Shown here: piece after piece, positions 1 to 8,196 of the stretch | Position numbering within the stretch: the stretch's first letter is position 1 | Layout: every line of letters starts with the position of its first letter | Notes under the pieces: generated by a model | The model's input: only the letters and a program-made list of their open reading frames with translations | Databases searched by the model: none | What the model was told of the DNA's origin: nothing | From: Bradyrhizobium sp. CCBAU 53338 | GTDB taxonomy: Bacteria > Pseudomonadota > Alphaproteobacteria > Rhizobiales > Xanthobacteraceae | Assembly: GCF_015291665.1 (NCBI RefSeq) | Contig: NZ_CP030048.1 | Coordinates: 1,364,001 to 1,428,000, forward strand | DNA length: 64,000 nt | Reading direction: 5' to 3' | Made by a program: the position numbers and the translations under genes

Positions 1-2
1 AT

Positions 3-812
3 CCGGGCGCTATCGCATCCGTGCCGCTGTCAAACCTCTTTGCAGCCGTCGAGCGCGTCGGCCGCAGGATCGCGGACGAGACCGATTCAGGCACGGTGTT
101 CGGCCCGGTGCTCGACGGCACCGTGATCCCGCGCGAGCCGCGCGACGTCTTTGCCGCAGGAGGTTTGCGCGACATTCCGCTCTGGCTCGGCTCCTGCCGC
201 GACGAGATGGTGATGTTTTTGAAGAGCACGCCGCCGGCCGCGATGATCCGCACCACCGAGCGCAATGTGCGCGTCGCGTTCGGCGATGCCGGCTGGGAAC
301 GCCTGCTGGCCTGCTATCGCGGTTCGGCGCGCGTCGACGAGGATCCCTACGAGGCGCTGCTGTCGGATGCGTTCTGGCATCGCCCGATGGCCGATCTGGC
401 GCGAAGCCACGCAGCTGCAGGCGGTGCGGTGTGGCTGAGCCGGTTCGACCATCGCCCTGCGCTGGAGCCGTTTCTCTCGCAAGGTCCGACTCACGGCGCC
501 GACAATGCCTGCCTGTGGGCACATTTGCCCGAGTTCATCGATCGCCCGATCCTGAAGCGCAAGGGCGGCCCGATGACGCCTGCCGATATCGACGTGGCGG
601 CGCGGTTTCAGACAAGCCTGTTGCGCTTCGTGACATCAGGCGCGCCTGATATTGTGGAAGCTTGGCCGCGGTTCGAGGCAGTTAAGGAGCCTCTCGCCAT
701 CTTCGGCCAGCCGTTTCACATGATTCCTCTGAACGAAGGCGTGCGCTTTGGCCTGTGGGCGGAACTGAGCACTGGCGCCAACGATAAGAAGAACCTCAGG
801 GAGGCGGTATGA
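3..812 (+). CDS. Carboxylesterase type B, C-terminal part (cut by window edge)
   Basis: The reading frame is open to the left edge, so the true start and the GESAG-type nucleophile region lie outside. The visible part has the layout of the C-terminal half of the alpha/beta-hydrolase type B carboxylesterase family: a GPVLDG segment, then a segment reading PLWLGSCRDEM (the 'G-x-NxDE' region that follows the acidic residue in this family), then GPTHGADN, where the His is the expected catalytic base. It probably hydrolyses esters, but the substrate cannot be told. The stop is followed by 60 bases before the convergent gene on the minus strand. Family assignment is fairly secure; completeness is unknown. 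Confidence 0.8.
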   Translation, partial: PGAIASVPLSNLFAAVERVGRRIADETDSGTVFGPVLDGTVIPREPRDVFAAGGLRDIPLWLGSCRDEMVMFLKSTPPAAMIRTTERNVRVAFGDAGWERLLACYRGSARVDEDPYEALLSDAFWHRPMADLARSHAAAGGAVWLSRFDHRPALEPFLSQGPTHGADNACLWAHLPEFIDRPILKRKGGPMTPADIDVAARFQTSLLRFVTSGAPDIVEAWPRFEAVKEPLAIFGQPFHMIPLNEGVRFGLWAELSTGANDKKNLREAV

Positions 813-872
813 GGACTCGGTAAGGTGCCGCGATAGCCTCACTGGCCCGACCACTATTCGCGCTGATGACCA

Positions 873-1958
873 TCACTTGGTGACAATGTGCCTGGCTGGC
901 GCAGCGGGCGTCGGCGCTGCAGGGGAGATCGAGAACGTCAGCCAGGTGTTCCAGCCCGACGGCCGCCGGTCCGCACCGAACTCATAGTAGCCTTTCAGAT
1001 TGAGGTAGCCCTGCTGCCCGGCAATTGGAAAGATGTACCCGACCTGCGGTCCGATGCCGGCCACGCGCGACTTGTTCTCGCCGAGGATCGGAAGCGCGCC
1101 GCTGTCCGCCGTGAGCTGATTGTAGACATAGCCGACGGCACCGACGTGGAGTTGCTTCGACAGGAACTGTGACATGCCCCAGTCAAGGTGCCAGTCGATG
1201 CCGTTCTGATAGCCGGTGGCATCGTTTCGCAGATTGTACGTCAGCCCGGTGACGGCCGACAATTCGAAGCCGCTCTGCTGATTGAAATAGGTGTAGCCCG
1301 CGCCGCCGTCGATCGCACCGTGGCCGATGCCGAGATTGGCGAGCCGTTGAGCGTCGTAGTCACCAACCGGTATGTCGCCGGTCAGGTAGGTCATGAAGTT
1401 GCTGTTGCCCATGTTCCAGCGCAACGTCATCTGCGGATATAGATCGCCGAAGCCGGTGATCGTGCTGTCAATCGCGCCGGCCCGCGTGGTCGTGAATCCG
1501 CCAACGCCCGCGGTGATGGTTCCGTCGAGCGTGGTGTGATTGCGGCCCGCAATCGCCATCACGCCGAGTGACAATTGTCCTCCGAGGACGGGAGTTGCGA
1601 ATGTGTAGGAGGGGTTCAGCAGAAGCAGATCCGCCCGGGCGCCGAGATCGGCGTCCAGGCTGACATTTGCGGTCGGATTGAGCCTGCCCAGCGTGATCTG
1701 GCGGGCCGCGGCGACCGAACCTGAAGCGCCGACTGCGGTATGATAGTAGATCGAATTCAGCGCCCATCCCGGCTGTTGCGGAAGGGCAGCAAGGCTCCCG
1801 TAAATTCCGGGAAGCCAGAAGCTGACGCCACCTTCGTCGGCCTGCGCAGTACTCGCACTCGCGCAGGTGCCGATCAGGAGCGCCGCGAACCAGCGAGCGG
1901 CCTTGGCGCTACGTTCATTCGACGATGGGCGCGCGCACTGCGCGCATGCATGTCCCAT
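873..1958 (-). CDS. SphA/MetA-type outer membrane protein (phenol-degradation 'MetA' family)
   Basis: This 361-residue protein has an N-terminal signal-like segment (hydrophobic residues about 22-38 ending in ...STAQA-D) and then alternating, Gly/Tyr/Asn-rich strands typical of an outer-membrane beta-barrel. The pattern (FWLPGIYGSLAALPQ near the N terminus, repeated 'Y.F' strands and a final LTFSI strand) matches the SphA/Phenol_MetA_deg family, thought to form channels for hydrophobic or aromatic compounds. Start: ATG at 1958 with a GGGGGCGG ribosome site just upstream. It is divergent from the arylsulfatase gene, and a perfect 14-bp TTGA-N6-TCAA palindrome lies 73 bases upstream of its start, which suggests FixK/FNR-type control. 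The function is inferred from family resemblance only. Confidence 0.72.
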   Translation of the reverse strand: MGHACAQCARPSSNERSAKAARWFAALLIGTCASASTAQADEGGVSFWLPGIYGSLAALPQQPGWALNSIYYHTAVGASGSVAAARQITLGRLNPTANVSLDADLGARADLLLLNPSYTFATPVLGGQLSLGVMAIAGRNHTTLDGTITAGVGGFTTTRAGAIDSTITGFGDLYPQMTLRWNMGNSNFMTYLTGDIPVGDYDAQRLANLGIGHGAIDGGAGYTYFNQQSGFELSAVTGLTYNLRNDATGYQNGIDWHLDWGMSQFLSKQLHVGAVGYVYNQLTADSGALPILGENKSRVAGIGPQVGYIFPIAGQQGYLNLKGYYEFGADRRPSGWNTWLTFSISPAAPTPAAPARHIVTK

Positions 1959-2030
1959 GATCCGCCCCCAGGCTCATAAATGAATTTTCGAAATGGACCT
2001 CCAACACATCTCGCGAATGTGCTGACCGCC

Positions 2031-2044
2031 TTGATCTAGATCAA
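2031..2044. promoter_or_regulatory. FixK/FNR-type binding box (perfect palindrome)
   Basis: TTGATCTAGATCAA fits the TTG(A/C)-N6-(T/G)CAA consensus used by rhizobial FixK and the related FNR family, with perfect dyad symmetry. Its centre (2037.5) is about 79 bases from the start codon of the minus-strand SphA-like gene. A class II site at -40.5 would put the transcript start near 1997, leaving a leader of about 39 bases, so it probably serves that gene. No good -10 hexamer was recognised. Confidence 0.6.
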
Positions 2045-2182
2045 TGAGGCGCGGCCAGTCCCGTCGCCGCCGAAAGTGTGGTGCCCTTTTGCAACGCCTG
2101 ACGTGTTTCGCTCGCCGCGATGCGGTCTCAGCGCCATTGCCGGATTCCGATAGCACGCTTCTGCGCGGTCAGTTCGGTGCAG

Positions 2183-2196
2183 TTGATTTGAGTCAA
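2183..2196 (+). promoter_or_regulatory. Second FixK/FNR-type binding box, facing the sulfatase operon
   Basis: TTGATTTGAGTCAA again fits TTGA-N6-TCAA with intact outer arms and an asymmetric core. The centre at 2189.5 is 71 bases before the arylsulfatase ATG. A TACGAT hexamer at 2224-2229 could act as -10 and would place the transcript start near 2236, slightly further from the box than the usual -41.5. Two boxes in one divergent intergenic region, one suitably placed for each gene, make chance less likely. Confidence 0.55.
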
Positions 2197-2260
2197 AGCC
2201 GCTGATCCGGCCGCGGTTCAGGCTACGATTTTTAGCACCCTGATCTGGGGAGAATTTGCA

Positions 2261-4942
2261 ATGATCATTCGGACGATCTTTGTTGCAATTGCTGCGGCAT
2301 CCGTGATCTCCGGGCCTGCGTTCGCGCAAACGGCTCAATCGGCCGCGCCGCCTCCGGGCTCTCCAGCCGCCACCATCACCATTCCCGGCAACCAGCTTCC
2401 GCCGCCGCCGCAAAAGTTCGGCGGCAAGATCGAGCGTGACGCGCGCAATTCGAAACCATTTTGGCCGGCGCGGGTCGTACCTCCCAAGGGCGCTCCAAAC
2501 GTCCTGCTGATCATCACGGACGATGCCGGCTATGGCGTGCCCAGCACGTTCGGCGGCGTGATCCCGACGCCGGCGCTCGACCGGATCGCGCAAAGCGGAT
2601 TGCGCTACACCAATTTCCATTCGACCGCCCTGTGCTCGCCGACGCGCGCGGCGCTGATCACCGGACGCAACCACCATTCGGTCGGTTATGGCGTGATCGC
2701 GGAGCAGGCCACCGGCTATCCGGGCTATGACAGCATCATCACCAAGGACAAGGCCACGATCGGCAGAATCCTGACCGACAACGGCTACCATACCGCCTGG
2801 TTCGGCAAGAACCACAACACGCCCGAATACCAGGCGAGCCAGGCCGGCCCGTTCGATCAGTGGCCGACCGGCATGGGTTTTGAATATTTCTACGGCTTCA
2901 TGGGTGGCGACACCAATCAGTGGGAGCCCGGTAACCTCGTCCGCAACACCACGCCGATCCATCCCTATGTCGGCAAGCCCGGCTGGAATTTGATGACAGC
3001 AATGGCGGACGAAGCGATCGACTACGTGAACCGCATGAACGCGCTGGCACCCGACACGCCTTTCTTCATCAAATTCGCGCCGGGTGCGACGCACGCGCCG
3101 CATCACCCGACGCCCGAGTGGGTGAAGAAGATCAGCGAGATGCATCTTTTCGACCAGGGCTGGAACAAGCTTCGTGACACCATCTTCGAGAACCAAAAGA
3201 AGCTGGGCGTCATTCCGCAGAATGCGAAACTCACGCCATGGCCGAAGGATCTGATCAAGGAGTGGGACCAGCTTTCCGCTGACGAGAAAAAGCTTTTCGT
3301 CCGCCAGGCGGAAGTATTCGCGGCTTATGCTGCCTATGCCGACAACGAGATCGGGCGAGTGATCCAGTCGATCGACGACCTCGGCAAGCTCGACAACACC
3401 CTGATCATCTACATCGAGGGTGATAACGGGACGAGCGCGGAAGGTCAGCCGAACGGCACGCCGAACGAAGTCGCCATGTTCAACCAGATCAACCCGTCGG
3501 TCGAGGACCAGCTCAAATATTTCTACGACGTCTGGGGCACCGATCGCACCTACAACCACATGTCGATCGGCTGGGCCTGGGCATTCGACACGCCATTCTC
3601 CTGGACCAAGCAAATCGTGTCGCATTTCGGCGGCACTCGCCAGGGCATGGCGGTCTCGTGGCCGGCGGTGATCAAGGACAAGGGCGGCATTCGGACTCAG
3701 TTCCACCATGTCATCGACGTCGTTCCTACCATTCTCGAGGCGGCGCATATCAAAGCGCCTGACATGGTCGACGGCATCAAGCAGAGTCCGATCGAGGGCG
3801 TTAGCATGATGTACACGTTCGACGAAAAGAACGCGAACGCCCCGTCGACGCACACGACGCAGTATTTCGAGATGTTCGCCGATCGCGCGATCTACAATGA
3901 CGGCTGGATCGCCTCGACCAAGGTAATGCGACCGCCGTGGGTCACGGTTGCAAAATTGCCGGCGCCTCAAGACTACCCTTGGGAACTCTATGACCTCCAC
4001 AACGACTGGACGCAGGCCGAGGACGTTGCCGCCAAATATCCCGACAAGCTGAAGGAACTGCAGGCGCTGTTCTGGCAGCAGGCGGAAAGATATCAGGTGC
4101 TGCCGCTCGACTCGTCAGTGGCAACCCGGATGATCACGCCGCGTCCGAGCCTCAGCGCCGGCCGCACCAGCTTCGCCTGGACACGGCCGCTGAGCGGCAC
4201 GCCCAACGGCGATGCACCGAGCTTGCTCAATGCCTCCTACACCTTCAAGGCGGATGTCGATATCCCGCAGGGTGGCGCGGAAGGCATGCTCGTCACACAG
4301 GGCGGCCGCTTCGGCGGCTATGGCTTCTACGTCCTGAAGAACAAGCCCGTCTTCACGTGGAATCTCGTCGACCTCAAGCGCGTGCGCTGGGAGGGTCCAG
4401 AGTTGACGCCTGGCAAGCACCTGATCGAATTCGATTTTAGATATGACGGCCTCGGCGCTGGCACCATGGTGTTCGGCAACTATAGCGGCATCGGACAGGG
4501 CGGCACGGGAACGTTGAAGGTCGACGGCAACATCGTGTCCACAGAGAAGATGGAACACAGCCTGCCGTTCATCCTGCAATGGGACGAGGCGTTCGACATC
4601 GGCTCCGACACCGGCACGCCGGTCGACGACAACGACTATCAGACGCCGTTCGTCTTCACCGGCAAGCTCAACAAGGTGACGCTCGACATCGACCGGCCGA
4701 AGCTGAGCCCGGACGACGTCAAGCGGCTGCAGGACGCGGCGCGCGCGGCGGGTGACGGTCCGTCGGACGACGCCGGCAAGTCGGCCTCTGCCGAACCGCA
4801 GGTTGGCACCGTTGGCCTCAGTCTTACCGACAAGATTCAGTTGCGGATCGACAAGCGCGAGGGCTGCCGCAAGCAGGCCGAAGCGCAGGGGCTCGGCATG
4901 ATGGATCGCATCAAGTTCGTCCAGCAATGCGCTCAACAGTGA
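2261..4942 (+). CDS. Periplasmic arylsulfatase (formylglycine-dependent sulfatase) with long C-terminal extension
   Basis: Hydrolyses sulfate esters, probably in the periplasm. The 893-residue protein has a Sec signal peptide (about 1-22, cleavage after AFA), an Ala/Pro-rich linker, and then the sulfatase domain: the metal-binding LLIITDDAGYG at about 83-92, the CSPTR motif at 125-129 whose Cys would be converted to formylglycine, followed by ALITGRNHH, and a GDNG metal/sulfate motif at about residue 390. The catalytic domain ends near residue 620. Some 250 extra residues follow (a beta-rich, lectin-like region, then a charged helical tail with two Cys), making it longer than the common 500-600 residue enzymes. 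Start: ATG after a GGGGAGAA ribosome site. DUF2721 follows after 22 bases. The sulfatase call is secure; the substrate is unknown. Confidence 0.92.
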   Translation: MIIRTIFVAIAAASVISGPAFAQTAQSAAPPPGSPAATITIPGNQLPPPPQKFGGKIERDARNSKPFWPARVVPPKGAPNVLLIITDDAGYGVPSTFGGVIPTPALDRIAQSGLRYTNFHSTALCSPTRAALITGRNHHSVGYGVIAEQATGYPGYDSIITKDKATIGRILTDNGYHTAWFGKNHNTPEYQASQAGPFDQWPTGMGFEYFYGFMGGDTNQWEPGNLVRNTTPIHPYVGKPGWNLMTAMADEAIDYVNRMNALAPDTPFFIKFAPGATHAPHHPTPEWVKKISEMHLFDQGWNKLRDTIFENQKKLGVIPQNAKLTPWPKDLIKEWDQLSADEKKLFVRQAEVFAAYAAYADNEIGRVIQSIDDLGKLDNTLIIYIEGDNGTSAEGQPNGTPNEVAMFNQINPSVEDQLKYFYDVWGTDRTYNHMSIGWAWAFDTPFSWTKQIVSHFGGTRQGMAVSWPAVIKDKGGIRTQFHHVIDVVPTILEAAHIKAPDMVDGIKQSPIEGVSMMYTFDEKNANAPSTHTTQYFEMFADRAIYNDGWIASTKVMRPPWVTVAKLPAPQDYPWELYDLHNDWTQAEDVAAKYPDKLKELQALFWQQAERYQVLPLDSSVATRMITPRPSLSAGRTSFAWTRPLSGTPNGDAPSLLNASYTFKADVDIPQGGAEGMLVTQGGRFGGYGFYVLKNKPVFTWNLVDLKRVRWEGPELTPGKHLIEFDFRYDGLGAGTMVFGNYSGIGQGGTGTLKVDGNIVSTEKMEHSLPFILQWDEAFDIGSDTGTPVDDNDYQTPFVFTGKLNKVTLDIDRPKLSPDDVKRLQDAARAAGDGPSDDAGKSASAEPQVGTVGLSLTDKIQLRIDKREGCRKQAEAQGLGMMDRIKFVQQCAQQ

Positions 4943-4964
4943 TGCCGGTGCGGAACCTTGACCA

Positions 4965-5414
4965 ATGACCATGGTCGAGCTGCTGCCGGTCACTCCGTCG
5001 ATCGATCAGCTCGGGCGGATCATCACAAGCGTGGCCGCTCCGGCATTCCTGCTGGGAGCGGTCGCGGCCTTCATCTCGGTGCTGATATCCAGGATCAATC
5101 GGGTGATTGATCGGTCACAGTTCATTCACGGCATACCGGCTGACGATGCGCGGCGGGCGTATCTCAAGGCCGACCTCCCGCGGCTCCGCCGGCGAGCTGC
5201 CCTGTTGAACCGGTCGTTGCTCTGCGCGATCATCGCAGCGATCCTCACCGCCTTGATCATCATTGTCGCGTTCGTCAGCGCGCTCCTTCAGCTCGCGCAC
5301 GAATTCGGCGTTGCAATCCTGTTCATGGCGGCGATGCTGATGTTCTGCGGATCACTCGTCGATCTGGCTCGCGAGACGCGAATCGCGCTTCACGACCACG
5401 ATCTCCGTGTGTAG
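4965..5414 (+). CDS. DUF2721 family membrane protein
   Basis: A 149-residue protein with three hydrophobic segments (about 20-42, 80-103 and 107-125) and a charged cytoplasmic stretch containing SRINRVIDRSQ and LKADLPRLRRRAALLNRSL between the first and second. This is the arrangement of DUF2721, a family without known function. The gene lies 22 bases after the sulfatase and 38 bases before the multiheme cytochrome, all on one strand, so the three are probably co-transcribed. No strong ribosome site precedes the ATG; translational coupling is possible. Confidence 0.75.
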   Translation: MTMVELLPVTPSIDQLGRIITSVAAPAFLLGAVAAFISVLISRINRVIDRSQFIHGIPADDARRAYLKADLPRLRRRAALLNRSLLCAIIAAILTALIIIVAFVSALLQLAHEFGVAILFMAAMLMFCGSLVDLARETRIALHDHDLRV

Positions 5415-5452
5415 TTCAGAACGACGCATTCGGCTGGGGTCGGCGAACTCGC

Positions 5453-7873
5453 GTGGCAAAAGTCTCGGGAAAGGATCGTAAGCGCCGAAGGGGCCGCGCC
5501 GAGAGGCGGTCCGCGCCGCCCGTGGCGTCAGGCCAGCCGCAGGGCACCGCGCGGACCGGCGTCTTCCGTCTGGCGGCCGGCATCGGTCTGGCCCTTCTGG
5601 GGATGGTCGCGGCGGCATTCTACTGGATTGGGCGGCCGGAGCGTCCGCTTGTCTCGCGGCCGGCGTCCGAGCTGAGCTTCGTCGGCAGCCAGACCTGCGG
5701 CGAGTGCCACGCAACGCAGGCGAAGCTCTGGCAGGCTTCGCAGCACCGGCACGCGATGGAGCATGCGACGAACCAGTCCGTGAAGGCGGATTTCAATGAT
5801 GCGGTCTTCGACTATGCGGGGACGCGCTCCCGTTTCTTCCGCAAGGACGGCGGGTTCTTCGTCGAGACGGACGGACCTGACGGCAAACTTTCGGCGTTCG
5901 AGGTCAAGTACACGTTCGGGGTTGATCCGCTCCAACAATATCTGATTGCATTCCCCGACGGCCGTATCCAGGCGCTTTCGATTGCCTGGGACACGCGGCC
6001 GAAAGATCAAGGCGGCCAGCGCTGGTTTCATCTCTATCCGGATGCTGCCGTGACCAGCAGCGATCCCCTGCACTGGACCAAACCCAGCCAAAACTGGAAT
6101 TTCATGTGCGCCGAGTGTCATTCGACCGCCGTGCGCAAGAACTACGATCCCGCCACGGACCACTTCACAACGACGTTCTCCGAAATCAGCGTGGGGTGCG
6201 AGGCTTGCCATGGCGCGGGCTCTCGGCATGTCGCCTGGGCGAGAGGCGACCGCGGGGCAGCCGGGTCGGCCAAGGATCCGGTGAAGCATCTCGTCGTCAA
6301 GTTCGACGAGCGAAGCGGGATCACATGGTCAGCCGAAGCCGGTACGTTGACGCCCGTTCGCAGCGCGCCCGCAGTGGCCCTGCGCAAGGAGGTCGAGACC
6401 TGCGGGCGTTGCCACGCACGGCGTGGCCAGCTTTCCGAGGAATGGACGCCGGGGCGGCCGCTGTCGGAGACACATCGGGTGTCGCTGCTCGAGCCGCAGC
6501 TTTTCTCCGCCGATGGTCAGATGCGTGACGACGAGGAAACCTACAACTACGCGCCATTCAAGCAGAGCAAGATGTTCGCCAAAGGGGTGACATGCAGCGA
6601 CTGCCACGACCCGCATAGCGCGGCATTGAAGACACCGGGTGACGGCGTCTGCTCGCAATGCCATCCGCCGGCCCGGTATGAATCCACGGCGCACCGACAC
6701 CATGCCGACGTCTCGCCGCCGCTGTCCTGCGCCTCCTGCCACATGCCGGAGCGGCGCTACATGGTGATCGACCGCCGCCATGACCACGGCTTTCGCGTGC
6801 CGCGCCCGGATGTCTCCGTGCAGACGGGCGTGCCGAACGCCTGCAACGACTGCCATCGCGACAAGCCGGCGAGCTGGGCAGCCGACAAGGTCGAGAGCTG
6901 GTTCGGTCAGGAACGGCGAGGCTTTCAGACCTACGCGCAGGCATTCGGCGCTGCCTGGATCGAGGCGGCCGATGCGCAGGCGCTGCTGGCGGCGATAGCG
7001 CGAGCCGGGGAAGTCCCCGGTATCGTGCGTGCGAGTGCGTTGGCCGAATTGCCTGCACCCGATGTCGAGCTGATCCGTCGTGCCCTGTCCGACCCCGATC
7101 CGCTGGTCAGGCTGGGTGCGCTCGATGCCCTGGAAAGGATGCCGGCCGACCAGCTCTGGTCGCTTGCATCCGCGCAACTGGTTGATCCCGTTCGCGGCGT
7201 GCGTATTCGCGCCGCCGATCTTCTTGCGTCGGTGCCGCGGGCGCAGCAGCCGACTGCGGATCGCGACCGGTTCGCTCGAGCGGCCGCCGAATTCATCGCC
7301 GCGCAGAGATTGAACGCGGATCGTGCGGAAGCGCGGACGGCGCTCGGTAATTTCTACGCGCGCCAAGCCGATGCTGCCGCCGCGGAGACCGAATATCGCG
7401 CCGCGCTCAAACTCGATCCCTTCTTCGCGGCTGCCGCCGTGAACTTGTCGGACCTCTATCGGCAACTCGGCCGCGACGCCGACGGAGAGCGGATTCTGCG
7501 CGAGCAGTTGTCCAGGTCGGCGCAGGACGCCTCGCTTCATCACGCGCTTGGCTTGGCTTTGGCGCGTCAGAAGCGCACCGAAGCGGCTCTTGATGAATTG
7601 CGCCAGGCCGCCGTGCTCGATCCGGGTCAAACGCGATACGCTTACGTCTATGCCGTCGGGCTGCATTCCGCGGGCCGGCGCGACGACGCGCTGTCGGTGT
7701 TGAACGAGAGTTTGCGTACACATCCTGATGATGTCGAGCTGCTTTCAGCCGCAATCAGTTTCAGTCGCCAGAAGGGAGATACCAGGGCCGCTCTGGAATA
7801 CGCCGAGCGCCTGGCACGGCTGCGGCCTGACGACTCAAGCCTGGCCGAGCTGATCAGGGAGCTGAACCGGTAG
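5453..7873 (+). CDS. Octaheme c-type cytochrome with HEAT-like and TPR repeats, membrane-anchored
   Basis: An 806-residue protein starting at GTG. A very basic cytoplasmic N terminus (residues 5-19) precedes one membrane segment (about 38-60), so the rest faces the periplasm. Eight CxxCH haem-binding motifs can be read: CGECH (82-86), CAECH, CEACH, CGRCH, CSDCH, CSQCH, CASCH and CNDCH, all in the first 480 residues. Next come HEAT-like repeats (about 515-600, 'DPLVRLGALDALERM') and at least four TPR-type helical pairs to the C terminus. Extra His residues could be distal ligands. The layout resembles cytochrome c552/c554-type multihaem proteins with TPR tails; a redox or electron-relay role in the periplasm is expected, but the partner is unknown. 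It closes the operon behind the two FixK-like boxes. Confidence 0.88.
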   Translation: MAKVSGKDRKRRRGRAERRSAPPVASGQPQGTARTGVFRLAAGIGLALLGMVAAAFYWIGRPERPLVSRPASELSFVGSQTCGECHATQAKLWQASQHRHAMEHATNQSVKADFNDAVFDYAGTRSRFFRKDGGFFVETDGPDGKLSAFEVKYTFGVDPLQQYLIAFPDGRIQALSIAWDTRPKDQGGQRWFHLYPDAAVTSSDPLHWTKPSQNWNFMCAECHSTAVRKNYDPATDHFTTTFSEISVGCEACHGAGSRHVAWARGDRGAAGSAKDPVKHLVVKFDERSGITWSAEAGTLTPVRSAPAVALRKEVETCGRCHARRGQLSEEWTPGRPLSETHRVSLLEPQLFSADGQMRDDEETYNYAPFKQSKMFAKGVTCSDCHDPHSAALKTPGDGVCSQCHPPARYESTAHRHHADVSPPLSCASCHMPERRYMVIDRRHDHGFRVPRPDVSVQTGVPNACNDCHRDKPASWAADKVESWFGQERRGFQTYAQAFGAAWIEAADAQALLAAIARAGEVPGIVRASALAELPAPDVELIRRALSDPDPLVRLGALDALERMPADQLWSLASAQLVDPVRGVRIRAADLLASVPRAQQPTADRDRFARAAAEFIAAQRLNADRAEARTALGNFYARQADAAAAETEYRAALKLDPFFAAAAVNLSDLYRQLGRDADGERILREQLSRSAQDASLHHALGLALARQKRTEAALDELRQAAVLDPGQTRYAYVYAVGLHSAGRRDDALSVLNESLRTHPDDVELLSAAISFSRQKGDTRAALEYAERLARLRPDDSSLAELIRELNR

Positions 7874-7894
7874 AATACTGCGCAAGGAGCCGAC

Positions 7895-7936
7895 ATGCCC
7901 GCTAGCGCGCGACCGATCATCGAGGCGCACCTGTAA
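7895..7936 (+). other. Possible 13-codon leader or gene remnant with a strong ribosome site
   Basis: An AAGGAG ribosome site sits seven bases before an ATG that opens only 13 codons (MPASARPIIEAHL) before TAA. It could be a leader peptide for the 52-residue gene at 8023, the remains of a truncated gene, or chance. Nothing beyond the good ribosome site supports it. Confidence 0.2.
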
Positions 7937-8022
7937 TCTGCTTCACAGGCGGATGCGCCGATCTGCGCTAGTCTAGATGAAGTCAGGCCCGCCTCCATGC
8001 GTGGCCGGCTTCGGAGCTGGCG

Positions 8023-8181
8023 ATGATTGCTGCACTGGCAAGAGCAATATCCCGCGCGACGGGAACGAATGTCGACGTCGAAACCTTGCAGATCCTCGTG
8101 ATCTTCTCGGGCGCGGGCCTGCTGGTCTCGCTCGTAGCCGTGATGATTTATGGACCGGCCTTCAACGCCGCTCTGTTCTGA
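8023..8181 (+). CDS. Small single-span membrane protein (52 aa), unknown function
   Basis: An ATG preceded by GGAG opens 52 codons. The product has a polar N terminus (about residues 1-22, including a GTNVDVETLQ stretch) and one clear hydrophobic segment (about 23-43, ILVIFSGAGLLVSLVAVMIYG). It sits between the cytochrome gene and the convergent MFS gene with no other gene in that stretch. No family was recognised. The ribosome site and the clean membrane segment favour a real gene. Confidence 0.45.
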   Translation: MIAALARAISRATGTNVDVETLQILVIFSGAGLLVSLVAVMIYGPAFNAALF

Positions 8182-8196
8182 GCGCGTTGCAATCCG

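Noticed and set aside
2036..4000. Long open frame antisense to the arylsulfatase
   Set aside because: A by-product of GC-rich codon bias; Arg/Asp/Val-rich composition without motifs, and the sense strand codes for a clear sulfatase.
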